Below, in pieces: positions 10,085 through 21,722 of a stretch of DNA of 35,840 nucleotides; the stretch's first letter is position 1, and each line of letters opens with the position of its first letter. The position numbers and the translations under genes are program-made. The stretch lies in NCBI GenBank assembly GCA_032718475.1, contig JAUCBJ010003150.1, forward strand, positions 40,001-75,840. Reading direction: 5' to 3'. The notes beneath the pieces were generated by a model. That model was not told where the DNA came from, did no database searches, and worked only from the letters and a program-made list of their open reading frames with translations. This stretch comes from Nemertoderma westbladi. Its lineage: Eukaryota > Xenacoelomorpha > Nemertodermatida > Nemertodermatidae.

Positions 10085-10351
10085 CGTGGATCTTGAATTG
10101 TCTCTTAACCAGTACTGTAGCAGTTTCCTCTGGGGGTATCCAGTAGTTCTGGTATGACCGCAATGAAAATACGTCTTTCGAAATATAACGTCAGACTTTA
10201 TGCGTAATCCATGATCGGAGGCGCTAAGCTGCATGGTTTACATTCACGTTTTTTGGCTCTGTAGCATTAAAAAATAAACCAACCTTGTATGGTATTCGTA
10301 TATGGATACACTTAAAACACAGGTGGACCGTGGACACTATGGCATACACCA

Positions 10352-11124
10352 TTAAGGGGGGGGGGGGGGGGGGGGGGGGTATACCCCCCCATGATCCTTT
10401 TTTTAAAATGCCTGTCAATTAGTGTTAAATAATAATATTGATATTTTGTCATGGTCAACCACTGTATGGAAGGCCAAATAGCCTTAATTTTTAGACTCAG
10501 CGTGATCGATTCTACAAAAGTTATCTTATATAATTTTTAATTAGCCATTTTTATTTTAATGAATTAATTAATTATCAGATTTTTAATTAAAATTAGCTAA
10601 TTAGAAAAATTATCAAAATTCCATAAGATAACTTTTAAAGAGCTTCCAAAGCTCGTTCGAATGAACCATAAACGAAGAAAATTGGTTGAAAAATGACGGA
10701 GGAGTAGTAATTTGAAAATGAAAAATGTCATTCCGAGAAAATGCCCTTCAAAGTTTAAACCGTCCCGCCAAAATTGGCTGTCTGTGTTCTGGTTGGTTAA
10801 TTATTTCTGGCACGAAGGATGCACACCAACGAGTTAAAATGTTCATTACTGGAGTTTTTGGGGTCGCTGATTTTATTTCCGATGTCAGTTTTAATTTTTG
10901 GTGAAATCTAGTCTATCTGTCTGTCTGTCTGTCGGTCTTTCTTACAATAATGGACAGACCGTCATACGGAAAAACAGTGATAACTCGAGAACTGAAAGAG
11001 GTCTCACTAAACGGTTTTCAGATTTATAATCCTCCTTAAATTCTGCTCTAGGTGAAATAAAGAAACAACAATTTGAAAATTTTACCTGAAGGGGGTATAC
11101 CCCCCCCCCCCCCCCCCCCCTTAA
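10352..11124 (-). mobile_element. TTAA-flanked element T, copy 1, with G/C-tract hairpin ends
   Basis: The left end is TTAA, then G24 (10356-10379), TATA and C7. The right end is G5, TATA, C21 (11100-11120), then TTAA (11121-11124). The ends are therefore inverted repeats, each itself a G/C palindrome, and the roughly 765-bp interior has no coding frame. The interior from about 10600 to 11120 is homologous, in reverse, to 21723-22290; shared blocks include AAATTACTACTCCTCCG and TTCTCGAGTTATC. A TTAA target is typical of piggyBac-type elements, but the G-tract tips are not a terminus I recognise. The interpretation as a piggyBac-like non-autonomous element is an inference. Confidence 0.7.
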
Positions 11125-12020
11125 ATAAACTCATCCAAAACCATATAAAACCAAATATATTCTGTAAATTATTAGGGATGTACAAGTACATGCACAATTA
11201 CATAAACGTGCCAAAAGCCAAATTACCACACAATATACGCCGTTCTACATGAAACTATATTATTTTTTATTATGTGGGTCAAATTACAAGCAGCACCATA
11301 TCTTTTGATAATAAAAACAAGGTGGTCAAAAGCAAGGAGAAAGCTGGAAATAATTCCCGACCCCAAGAACTTTTCATACATAATTGTAACGTGATATTAC
11401 CATGCTTGCAGCATATACATACAGAAGGCCTATAGCAGCAGCTGGCTGACTGGCTGGCTGGGCGAGCGGCTGCTTTACTGGGTTCCGAGGACAGTAGTGG
11501 CTGCGGATCCTTACATCCTTATTGGGTAAAGACGTTCTCGGGATGAAATCCAACGACATATAAAAATATATATAAAATCCAGTCAAATCAGAAACTTCAC
11601 AATTATTTCTGATTCTGAGCAATTTCGTTTTGTACCAGTATATTGTTTATATTTTCATAAGTAAATTAGTTATTGTTACACAAGAATAATGTGCTTCATT
11701 CAGATTCAATAAATACAAATATGATTCGGTTAATTTCATTATATCTTTTGTAAAGAAAGTTTGTGAAAATAAAGTAATCAAGTATTAGTAATACGTTTTT
11801 GAATTTTGGAACGGTTTATGGAATTTTTAAACAAAATTCAGTGCTTACTAACAAATAACTATTATCTACACTAATATAAAGCTGATGAGTTTTAAAACGA
11901 CTCTCCATGTGTAATAGTCTAACAGCAGTTTGATCACTACAAGGTAAGAATTAATTATTCTGTGAATACCAATACCTTCTGATATATAATGTACATTATT
12001 ACGAATTGGAAGATTTTATG
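11125..12020. other. AT-rich DNA, no gene recognised
   Basis: There is a short GGCTGACTGGCTGGCTGG run near 11440-11460. An 82-codon minus-strand frame at 11374-11622 shows no recognisable domain and no supporting signal. Confidence 0.55.
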
Positions 12021-15000
12021 TAGAAATAAACGAACGGATGTAGTGGTAGGCATTCACAAGCGGTAACATAGTGTATAGATGATAGAAATAAACGAACGGG
12101 TGAAGTGGTAGGCATTCACCAGCGGTAACATAGTGTATAGATGATAGAAATAAACGAACGGGTGAAGTGGTAGGCATTCAGCAATGGTAACATAGTGTAT
12201 AGATGATAGAAATAAACGAACGGGTGAAGTGGTAGGCATTTACCAGCGGTAACATATTGTATGGATGATAGAAATAAACGAACGGATGTAGTGGTAGGCA
12301 TTCACCAGCGGTAACATAGTGTATAGATGATAGAAATAAACGAACGGGTGAAGTGGTAGGCATTCACCAGCGGTAACATAGTGTATAGATGATAGAAATA
12401 AACGAACGGGTGAAGTGGTAGGCATTTACCAGGGGTAACATAGTGTATGGATGATAGAAATAAACGAACGGGTGAAGTGGTAGGCATTCACCAGCGGTAA
12501 CATAGTGTATAGATGATAGAAATAAACGAACGGGTGAAGTGGTAGGCATTTACCAGGGGTAACATAGTGTATGGATGATAGAAATAAACGAACGGGTGAA
12601 GTGGTAGGCATTCACCAGCGGTAACATAGTGCATAGATGATAGAAATAAACGAACGGATGAAGTGGTAGGCATTCACCAGCGGTAACATAGTGTATAGAT
12701 GATAGAAATAAACGAACGGGTGAAGTGGTAGGCATTTACCAGGGGTAACATAGTGTATGGATGATAGAAATAAACGAACGGGTGAAGTGGTAGGCATTCA
12801 CCAGCGGTAACATAGTGTATGGATGATAGAAATAAACGAACGGATGAAGTGGTAGGCATTCACCAGCGGTAACATAGTGTAGAGATGATAGAAATAAACG
12901 AACGGGTGAAGTGGTAGGCATTTACCAGGGGTAACATAGTGTATGGATGATAGAAATAAACGAACGGGTGAAGTGGTAGGCATTCACCAGCGGTAACATA
13001 TTGTATGGATGATAGAAATAAACGAACGGATGAAGTGGTAGGCATTCACCAGCGGTAACATAGTGTATAGATGATAGAAATAAACGAACGGGTGAAGTGG
13101 TAGGCATTTACCAGGGGTAACATAGTGTATGGATGATAGAAATAAACGAACGGGTGAAGTGGTAGGCATTCACCAGCGGTAACATAGTGCATAGATGATA
13201 GAAATAAACGAACGGATGAAGTGGTAGGCATTCACCAGCGGTAACATAGTGTATAGATGATAGAAATAAACGAACGGGTGAAGTGGTAGGCATTTACCAG
13301 GGGTAACATAGTGTATGGATGATAGAAATAAACGAACGGGTGAAGTGGTAGGCATTCACCAGCGGTAACATAGTGTATGGATGATAGAAATAAACGAACG
13401 GATGAAGTGGTAGGCATTTACCAGCGGTAACATAGTGTATGGATGATAGAAATAAACGAACGGATGAAGTGGTAGGCATTCACCAGCGGTAACATAGTGT
13501 AGAGATGATAGAAATAAACGAACGGATGAAGTGGTAGGCATTCACCAGCGGTAACATAGTGTATGGATGATAGAAATAAACGAACGGATGAAGTGGTAGG
13601 CATTATTCACCAGTGGTAACATAGTGTGTGGATGATAGAAATAAACGAACGGATGAAGTGGTAGGCATTCACCAGCGGTAACATAGTGTATGGATGATAG
13701 AAATAAACGAACGGATGAAGTGGTAGGCATTCACCAGCGGTAACATAGTGTATGGATGATAGAAATAAACGAACGGATGAAGTGGTAGGCATTCACCCTC
13801 GGTAACATAGTGTATGGATGATAGAAATAAACGAACGGATGAAGTGGTAGGCATTATTCACCAGTGGTAACATAGTGTGTGGATGATAGAAATAAACGAA
13901 CGGATGAAGTGGTAGGCATTCACCAGCGGTAACATAGTGTATGGATGATAGAAATAAACGAACGGATGAAGTGGTAGGCATTCACCAGCGGTAACATAGT
14001 GTATGGATGATAGAAATAAACGAACGGATGAAGTGGTAGGCATTCACCCTCGGTAACATAGTGTATGGATGATAGAAATAAACGAACGGATGAAGTGGTA
14101 GGCATTCACCAGCGGTAACATAGTGTATGGATGATAGAAATAAACGAACGGATGAAGTGGTAGGCATTTACCAGGGGTAACATAGTATATAGATGATAGA
14201 AATAAACGAACGGATGAAGTGGTAGGCATTCACCAGCGGTAACATAGTGTATGGATGATAGAAATAAACGAACGGATGAAGTGGTAGGCATTCACCCTCG
14301 GTAACATAGTGTATGGATGATAGAAATAAACGAACGGATGAAGTGGTAGGCATTCACCAGCGGTAACATAGTGTATGGATGATAGAAATAAACGAACGGA
14401 TGAAGTGGTAGGCATTCACCAGCGGTAACATAGTGTATGGATGATAGAAATAAACGAACGGGTGAAGTGGTAGGCATTCACCAGCGGTAACATAGTGTAT
14501 GGATGATAGAAATAAACGAACGGGTGAAGTGGTAGGCATTTACCAGCGGTAACATAGTGTATGGATGATAGAAATAAACGAACGGGTGAAGTGGTAGGCA
14601 TTCACCAGCGGTAACATAGTGCATAGATGATAGAAATAAACGAACGGATGAAGTGGTAGGCATTCACCAGCGGTAACATAGTGTATAGATGATAGAAATA
14701 AACGAACGGGTGAAGTGGTAGGCATTTACCAGGGGTAACATAGTGTATGGATGATAGAAATAAACGAACGGGTGAAGTGGTAGGCATTCACCAGCGGTAA
14801 CATATTGTATGGATGATAGAAATAAACGAACGGATGAAGTGGTAGGCATTCACCAGCGGTAACATAGTGCATAGATGATAGAAATAAACGAACGGATGAA
14901 GTGGTAGGCATTCACCAGCGGTAACATAGTGTAGAGATGATAGAAATAAACGAACGGATGAAGTGGTAGGCATTCACCAGCGGTAACATAGTGTAGAGAT

Positions 15001-16313
15001 GATAGAAATAAACGAACGGATGAAGTGGTAGGCATTCACCAGCGGTAACATAGTGTATGGATGATAGAAATAAACGAACGGATGAAGTGGTAGGCATTCA
15101 CCAGTGGTAACATAGTGTATGGATGATAGAAATAAACGAACGGATGAAGTGGTAGGCATTCACCAGCGGTAACATAGTGTATGGATGATAGAAATAAACG
15201 AACAGATGAAGTGGTAGGCATTCACCAGCGGTAACATAGTGTATGGATGATAGAAATAAACGAACGGATGAAGTGGTAGGCATTCACCAGTGGTAACATA
15301 GTGTATGGATGATAGAAATAAACGAACGGATGAAGTGGTAGGCATTCACCAGTGGTAACATAGTGTATGGATGATAGAAATAAACGAACGGATGTAGTGG
15401 TAGGCATTCACCAGCGGTAACATAGTGTATGGATGATAGAAATAAACGAACGGATGAAGTGGTAGGTATTCACCAGCGGTAGCATAGTGTATGGATGATA
15501 GAAATAAACGAACGGATGAAGTGGTAGGCATTCACCAGCGGTAACATAGTGTAGAGATGATAGAAATAAACGAACGGATGAAGTGGTAGGTATTCACCAG
15601 CGGTAACATAGTGTATGGATGATAGAAATAAACAAACGGGTGAAGTGGTAGGCATTTACCAGCGGTAACATAGTGTATGGTTGATAGAAATAAACGAACG
15701 GATGAAGTGGTAGGCATTCACCAGCGGTAACATAGTGTATGGATGATAGAAATAAACAAACGGGTGAAGTGGTAGGCATTTACCAGCGGTAACATAGTGT
15801 ATGGTTGATAGAAATAAACGAACGGATGAAGTGGTAGGTATTCACCAGCGGTAACATAGTGTATGGATGATAGAAATAAACAAACGGGTGAAGTGGTAGG
15901 CATTTACCAGCGGTAACATAGTGTATGGTTGATAGAAATAAACGAACGGATGAAGTGGTAGGCATTCACCAGCGGTAACATAGTGTATGGATGATAGAAA
16001 TAAACAAACGGGTGAAGTGGTAGGCATTTACCAGCGGTAACATAGTGTATGGATGATAGAAATAAACAAACGGGTGAAGTGGTAGGCATTTACCAGCGGT
16101 AACATAGTGTATGGTTGATAGAAATAAACGAACGGATGAAGTGGTAGGCATTCACCAGCGGTAACATAGTGTATGGTTGATAGAAATAAACGAACGGATG
16201 AAGTGGTAGGCATTTACTAGCGGTAACATAGTGTATGGATGATAGAAATAAACAAACGGGTGAAGTGGTAGGCATTTACCAGCGGTAACATAGTGTATGG
16301 TTGATAGAAATAG
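12021..16313. repeat. 62-bp satellite array, first block
   Basis: About 69 head-to-tail units of 62 bp. Landmarks in order are GTAACATAGTGTATGGATGA, TAGAAATAAACGAACGG, and TGAAGTGGTAGGCATTCACC. Units differ at a few diagnostic sites: CGGG/CGGA, TTCACC/TTTACC, AGCGG/AGGGG, ATGGATG/ATAGATG/ATGGTTG, and ACGAACG/ACAAACG. Some variants are organised in higher-order blocks, for example nine units (558 bp) repeated between about 12.49 and 13.29 kb, a 251-bp block containing a 3-bp insertion repeated at 13542-13792 and 13793-14043, and alternating two-unit blocks at 15.5-16.3 kb. On the minus strand each unit supplies TGAATG, a stop abutting a start, giving serial 61-codon frames that are artefacts. 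Confidence 0.97.
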
Positions 16314-16645
16314 TAGCGGCTCGCTGGAGAATCTATCGAAAGGTTATAAATTTGAACCCAGACAATGTAGACCACATTATCAAGGCTACGTGTGTACTAC
16401 ATAATTTTCTGCGCGAAGCTCATCGACAGGACGATCCCCGGCAGTGGACTGAAGCCTGGAATTATTCTGAAGGAGGAGAACCCCCTCTCCCAGGTTTGGT
16501 GGATATGCCGACCTACCAACCCACAGGAAGGCCAAATAACCAAGCTATAGCTGTGCTAGACACACCCTGTGATTATTTCTATGGACTGGGTGCAGTGGAA
16601 TGGCAGTGGGAGCGTGCATATGTTTGTAAACCATACATACTGTAG
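16314..16645 (+). pseudogene. PIF/Harbinger transposase, C-terminal fragment
   Basis: The frame carries AARWRIYRKVINLNP, then VDHIIKATCVLHNFLRE. This is the C-terminal signature of the DDE domain of PIF/Harbinger transposases, in which a (R/K)-W/F-R-I helix is followed by a conserved CxxLHN segment. In this family the third catalytic acidic residue lies about eight residues upstream of RWRI, in ExxFGxL, and here that position is already satellite DNA, so the catalytic residue and everything upstream are missing. A tail of about 75 residues follows to a natural-looking TAG stop. The apparent start lies inside the satellite and is not a real initiator. Non-functional, but well preserved over the remaining 110 codons, which suggests a fairly recent parent. 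Confidence 0.8.
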
Positions 16646-17518
16646 GTAGACTGATGTAGTAAATTGTACATACAGTATTATAATAATTAAACATTATAAA
16701 AATAATTTTATAATTATCAAGATTTAATTATACTCACTGTCTGTCGCCAGTTGTTTTGCTATAGTGCTGTTTGTCAAACAATACTCTATGTTGATGTACC
16801 AGCACTAATATTTCTTCTTTATCCATTTTCAGCCTAGCAGTCAAACACACACACAGTCCATCAACAAACTGCAAACTAAACGAAATACAATAACAGTACT
16901 GCAACCCCTGTACAGTAATTTATATAATGCACAACAATAGTACAGTTAAATTAATGCTGTACTTTGACGCGTCCGCGTGGTTTGGGGATCCTCCCAACTG
17001 ATAGACTTCAATGCTTTCTATAATTTTGACACGTCCGCAAAATAGGTCTGAGACCTAAAATTATTTTAAAGCTTCCGCTTGACGCGTTGGTTGGGGCTGC
17101 TCCCATAGGAACCCATGCAACCTATTTTATAATCTTGACGCGTGAGGCGTCCGCGTTGGTTGGGGTTCCCCCTTAACAATGTGAGGGAGATAGTTCCTAC
17201 TGTAATATGTTGATGAGGAGAGAGGTGTGAACATGAACAAGTAGATAGTCCGGTGTTTTCGATACTAAATTATGATCATTTTGTTGAGGGTTCAATGTGG
17301 AATGAATCCCTTTGTGATTTCTGAATGCAGAACTGTATCTGCTCATCTGCCGTCCGTTTGGATATTGAATGCAGCTACATCCTACAGGGCCCAACGGTTT
17401 GCTGATAGTTATGCACCAATGATATTTACGGTGGTTAGACTTTTCCATAGGAAACTGTTTATTGGCGCATTCCGAGTGAATTTCATATTTTGATTGGATG
17501 TCGGCTTTGCCGGTGTAA
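16646..17518 (+). mobile_element. 3' non-coding part of the Harbinger-bearing insert
   Basis: This is the remainder of the segment that splits the 62-bp array. The array stops at GATAGAAATA (16313) and resumes at GATGAAGTGG (17519), having lost about 8 bp of one unit. The segment contains a GC-richer cluster of degenerate repeats at 16962-17180 and an unrecognised open stretch at about 17200-17500 on both strands. No terminal inverted repeat or 3-bp TSD typical of Harbinger can be made out at the junctions, consistent with a 5'-truncated or rearranged copy. Confidence 0.6.
16962..17180 (+). repeat. Degenerate ~60-bp subterminal repeats (GACGCGTCCGCG)
   Basis: Four staggered blocks begin near 16962, 17023, 17075 and 17134. 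They share TTGACGCGTCCGCGT-like cores followed by TTGGTTGGGG and C-rich turns, and are separated by AT-rich CTATTTTATAAT-like spacers. Clustered, CpG-containing subterminal repeats are common near transposon ends as transposase-binding sites; that role is an inference here. Confidence 0.6.
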
Positions 17519-20416
17519 GATGAAGTGGTAGGCATTCACCAGCGGTAACATAGTGTATGGTTGATAGAAATAAACGAACGGATGAAGTGGTAGGCATTTA
17601 CTAGCGGTAACATAGTGTATGGTTGATAGAAATAAACGAACGGATGAAATGGTAGGCATTTACTAGCGGTAACATAGTGTATGGTTGATAGAAATAAACG
17701 AACGGATGAAGTGGTAGGCATTTACTAGCGGTAACATAGTGTATAGATGATAGAAATAAACGAACGGATGAAGTGGTAGGCATTCACCAGCGGTAACATA
17801 GTGTATGGATGATAGAAATAAACGAACAGGTGAAGTGGTAGACATTTACCAGCGGTAACATAGTGTATGGATGATAGAAATAAACGAACGGATGAAGTGG
17901 TAGGCATTTACAAGCGGTAACATAGTGTATGGATGATAGAAATAAACGAACGGATGAAGTGGTAGGCATTTACAAGCGGTAACATAGTGTATGGATGATA
18001 GAAATAAACGAACGGATGAAGTGGTAGGCATTTACAAGCGGTAACATAGTGTATGGATGATAGAAATAAACGAACGGATGTAGTGGTAGGCATTTACAAG
18101 CGGTAACATAGTGTATGGATGATAGAAATAAACGAACGGGTGAAGTGGTAGACATTTACCAGCGGTAACATAGTGTATGGATGATAGAAATAAACGAACG
18201 GATGAAGTGGTAGGCATTTACAAGCGGTAACATAGTGTATGGATGATAGAAATAAACGAACGGATGAAGTGGTAGGCATTTACAAGCGGTAACATAGTGT
18301 ATGGATGATAGAAATAAACGAACGGATGAAGTGGTAGGCATTTACAAGCGGTAACATAGTGTATGGATGATAGAAATAAACGAACGGATGAAGTGGTAGG
18401 CATTCACCAGCGGTAACATAGTGTATGGATGATAGAAATAAACGAACAGGTGAAGTGGTAGGCATTCACCAGCGGTAACATAGTGTATGGATGATAGAAA
18501 TAAACGAACGGATGAAGTGGTAGGCATTCACCAGCGGTAACATAGTGTATGGATGATAGAAATAAACGAACGGATGAAGTGGTAGGCATTCACCAGCGGT
18601 AACATAGTGTATGGATGATAGAAATAAACGAACGGATGAAGTGGTAGGCATTCACCAGCGGTAACATAGTGTATGGATGATAGAAATAAACGAACGGGTG
18701 AAGTGGTAGGCATTCACCAGCGTTAACATAGTGTAGAGATGATAGAAATAAACGAACGGATGAAGTGGTAGACATTTACCAGCGGTAACATAGTGTATGG
18801 ATGATAGAAATAAACGAACGGGTGAAGTGGTAGGCATTTACCAGGGGTAACATAGTGTATGGATGATATAAATAAACGAACGGGTGAAGTGGTAGGCATT
18901 CACCAGCGTTAACATAGTGTAGAGATGATAGAAATAAACGAACGGGTGAAGTGGTAGGCATTCACCAGCGTTAACATAGTGTAGAGATGATAGAAATAAA
19001 CGAACGGGTGAAGTGGTAGGCATTTACAAGCGGTAACATAGTGTATGGATGATAGAAATAAACGAACAGGTGAAGTGGTAGGCATTCACCAGCGGCAACC
19101 TAGTGTATGGATGATAGAAATAAACGAACGGGTGAAGTGGTAGGCATTCACCAGCGTTAACATAGTGTAGAGATGATAGAAATAAACGAACGGGTGAAGT
19201 GGTAGGCATTTACCAGGGGTAACATAGTGTATGGATGATAGAAATAAACGAACGGATGAAGTGGTAGGCATTCACCAGCGTTAACATAGTGTATGGATGA
19301 TAGAAATAAACGAACGGGTGAAGTGGTAGGCATTCACCAGCGGTAACATAGTGTATGGATGATAGAAATAAACGAACGGATGAAGTGGTAGGCATTTACA
19401 AGCGGTAACATAGTGTATGGATGATAGAAATAAACGAACGGATGAAGTGGTAGACATTTACCAGCGGTAACATAGTGTATGGTTGATAGAAATAAACGAA
19501 CGGATGAAGTGGTAGGCATTCACCAGCGGTAACATAGTGTATGGATGATAGAAATAAACGAACGGATGAAGTGGTAGGCATTCACCAGCGTTAACATAGT
19601 GTAGAGCTGATAGAAATAAACGAACGGATGAAGTGGTAGACATTTACCAGCGGTAACATAGTGTATGGTTGATAGAAATAAACGAACGGATGAAGTGGTA
19701 GGCATTCACCAGCGGCAACCTAGTGTATGGATGATAGAAATAAACGAACGGGTGAAGTGGTAGGCATTTACCAGCGGTAACATAGTGTATGGATGATAGA
19801 AATAAACGAACGGATGAAGTGGTAGGCATTCACCAGCGGTAACATAGTGTATGGATGATAGAAATAAATGAACGGGTGAAGTGGTAGGCATTCACCAGCG
19901 GTAACATAGTGTATGGATGATAGAAATAAACGAACGGGTGAAGTGGTAGGCATTTACCAGGGGTAACATAGTGTATGGATGATATAAATAAACGAACGGG
20001 TGAAGTGGTAGGCATTCACCAGCGGTAACATAGTGTATGGATGATAGAAATAAACGAACGGGTGAAGTGGTAGGCATTTACCAGGGGTAACATAGTGTAT
20101 GGATGATAGAAATAAACGAACGGATGAAGTGGTAGGCATTCACCAGCGGTAACATAGTGTATGGATGATAGAAATAAACGAACGGGTGAAGTGGTAGGCA
20201 TTTACCAGGGGTAACATAGTGTATGGATGATAGAAATAAACGAACGGGTGAAGTGGTAGGCATTCACCAGCGGTAACATAGTGTATGGATGATAGAAATA
20301 AACGAACGGGTGAAGTGGTAGGCATTCACCAGCGGTAACATAGTGTATGGATGATAGAAATAAACGAACAGGTGAAGTGGTAGGCATTTACCAGCGGTAA
20401 CAGTGTATGGATGATA
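17519..20416. repeat. 62-bp satellite array, second block
   Basis: About 47 further units of the same satellite. The first units carry the ATGGTTG and TTTACTAGCGG variants, which are also typical of the last units before the insert, so the two blocks were once contiguous. Further variants appear towards the right: TTTACAAGCGG at 17.9-18.4 kb, AGCGTTAACATAGTGTAGAG at 18.7-19.2 kb, AGCGGCAACC twice, and GATATAAATA. The final unit lacks TA (GTAACAGTGTATGG) and merges into the inverted repeat at 20398-20755. Confidence 0.97.
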
Positions 20417-20487
20417 GAATTAAAATAAAATAGTGAGGGTCTTTAGCTGGTTTATTGTATTAATTACAGATAATTTCTATCTTTCTA

Positions 20488-20520
<33 letters not shown>

Positions 20521-20755
20521 AGTGAGGTTAATTACAGATAACAATAGTAAACGTTTTCGACTACCGGTCTGTATCAGACTATGTAACTCATAACAGGTAG
20601 GTCTATGAGTTTCCGCACTCATAACTATGGCGCAATCGTACCTACTAGCCGCAGACTGGTAGGTTGAAAACTTTTACTATTGTTTTCTGTAATTAATATA
20701 ATAAACCAGCTAACGACCCTCAATATTTTATTTTATTCCTATCATCCATACACTG
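20398..20755. mobile_element. Fold-back element with CAGTG ends joined to satellite
   Basis: The left arm starts CAGTGTATGGATGATAG inside the last satellite unit and continues through AAAATAAAAT, GAGGGTC, TTAGCTGGTTTATT and TTAATTACAG. The right arm, read in reverse from 20755, is almost the same, followed in both arms by AACAATAGTAAA and a GTTTTCNAC-like block. The left arm is expanded by a duplicated ATTACAGATAA flanking a (CTTTCTAT) and T27 stretch (20490-20516). CAGTG-type tips are seen in hAT-like MITEs, but no matching 8-bp target duplication is present. No coding capacity. Confidence 0.7.
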
Positions 20756-21299
20756 TAGAAATAAAGACAGTAGTTACCCATCCTTCTATCTCTATTTAAC
20801 ATTTAGCCTCTGTAAGTGTGAAAGTAGCCAGTTATATTCTCAGATCTGGCTACTACAGTAGGTCAGACACTGCCACCTCTCGGCTCTCAGTACCTATGTG
20901 GATGATATTGGTGAACTGTCATTCTCACATTGACTGTTTGGTTCCCCCACCTGTCTCTGTAACTTGTTCCTTGTGGGGTGGGGGGGGGGGGGGGGGGGGG
21001 GGGGGTCTGGTTGTATGGAGATTATTTTCGCAATTTCACTTATATCTGAGTTATTTTTAGCCTAGATTCCGACCGACCTCGAAAACCTTATAAAGAAATT
21101 TTTAGATACTTACAGCTGACATTTAAACTGACATTCTTTCATATTCACAGACAGACAGTTTGCGCAGGAAGGTTCAAACAAATACCTTTTGTTTTTATCA
21201 TTTACTCCTATTTCATTTTTTGGTCACTTTTAGTCACCGCCGAGGTATCTCCTCTTAGGTATTTTTGTATAAAGTAAGGTTATAAAAGGTTGTATACAT
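20756..21299. other. No gene recognised; G26 tract
   Basis: An uninterrupted run of 26 G lies at 20980-21005, preceded by TGTGGGGT. An 80-codon plus-strand frame across it is fortuitous. Nothing else is recognised. Confidence 0.6.
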
Positions 21300-21722
21300 A
21301 ATAACTATTTACATACTTGTGTGTAAAGCAGCACTTTACAGTGTGATGATCCGAGTGGCTTTGTTACACGAACGAACGTTAGTGAGTGAGTGAAAATAAA
21401 GCCGAGCCACGAGGATCAGAACACTCTATAGTACTTTGCAACAATTATGTATGTAGTTTTATTCCAAAATTTTAACATTACGAAATGATTGTACATATAC
21501 ATTATAAGTGATAGAAACTGCACAAATTAAATTAGTTGCTGTATAAATAAATTTACAAATGACATAAATTATGTTAAAAAAGTTAGCTTATATTTATGGT
21601 GGCGCTTGGAGCAATGTTATAATAATATAGCTATACCCTGCCTACCGGTAGGTAATGAAGTAGGCCTATCTGGCTGTCAGGCAAATTTCCACCTATTCTT
21701 TACGTGGTATCCAATGGCGGTG
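21300..21722 (-). mobile_element. Dispersed repeat family R, copy 2
   Basis: Reverse-oriented homologue of 6955-7402, from TATTTACATACTTGTGTG at the left to CCTATTCTTTACGTGGTATC at the right. It retains the hairpin formed by the GTAAAG/TTACAGTGTGATGATCC arms but only one arm of the second hairpin. The edge at 21722 abuts the TTAA of element T copy 2, so T probably inserted at or next to the end of this copy. Confidence 0.75.

Noticed and set aside
10224-10418. 64-codon minus-strand frame with a proline run
   Set aside because: The prolines come from the G24 tract at the end of element T, with no other coding sign.
12054-20387. More than a hundred 60-62-codon minus-strand frames starting MPTTS
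   Set aside because: They are shifted readings of one 62-bp non-coding unit, each ending after exactly three units.
7480-20416. CRISPR array
   Set aside because: The arrays are head-to-tail tandem repeats with no unique spacers, in a eukaryotic context with no cas genes.
12021-20765. Target duplication TAGAAATAAA at 12021-12030 and 20756-20765 flanking the whole satellite region
   Set aside because: The 10-mer is also part of nearly every satellite unit, so a match at both borders is not independent evidence of one large insertion.
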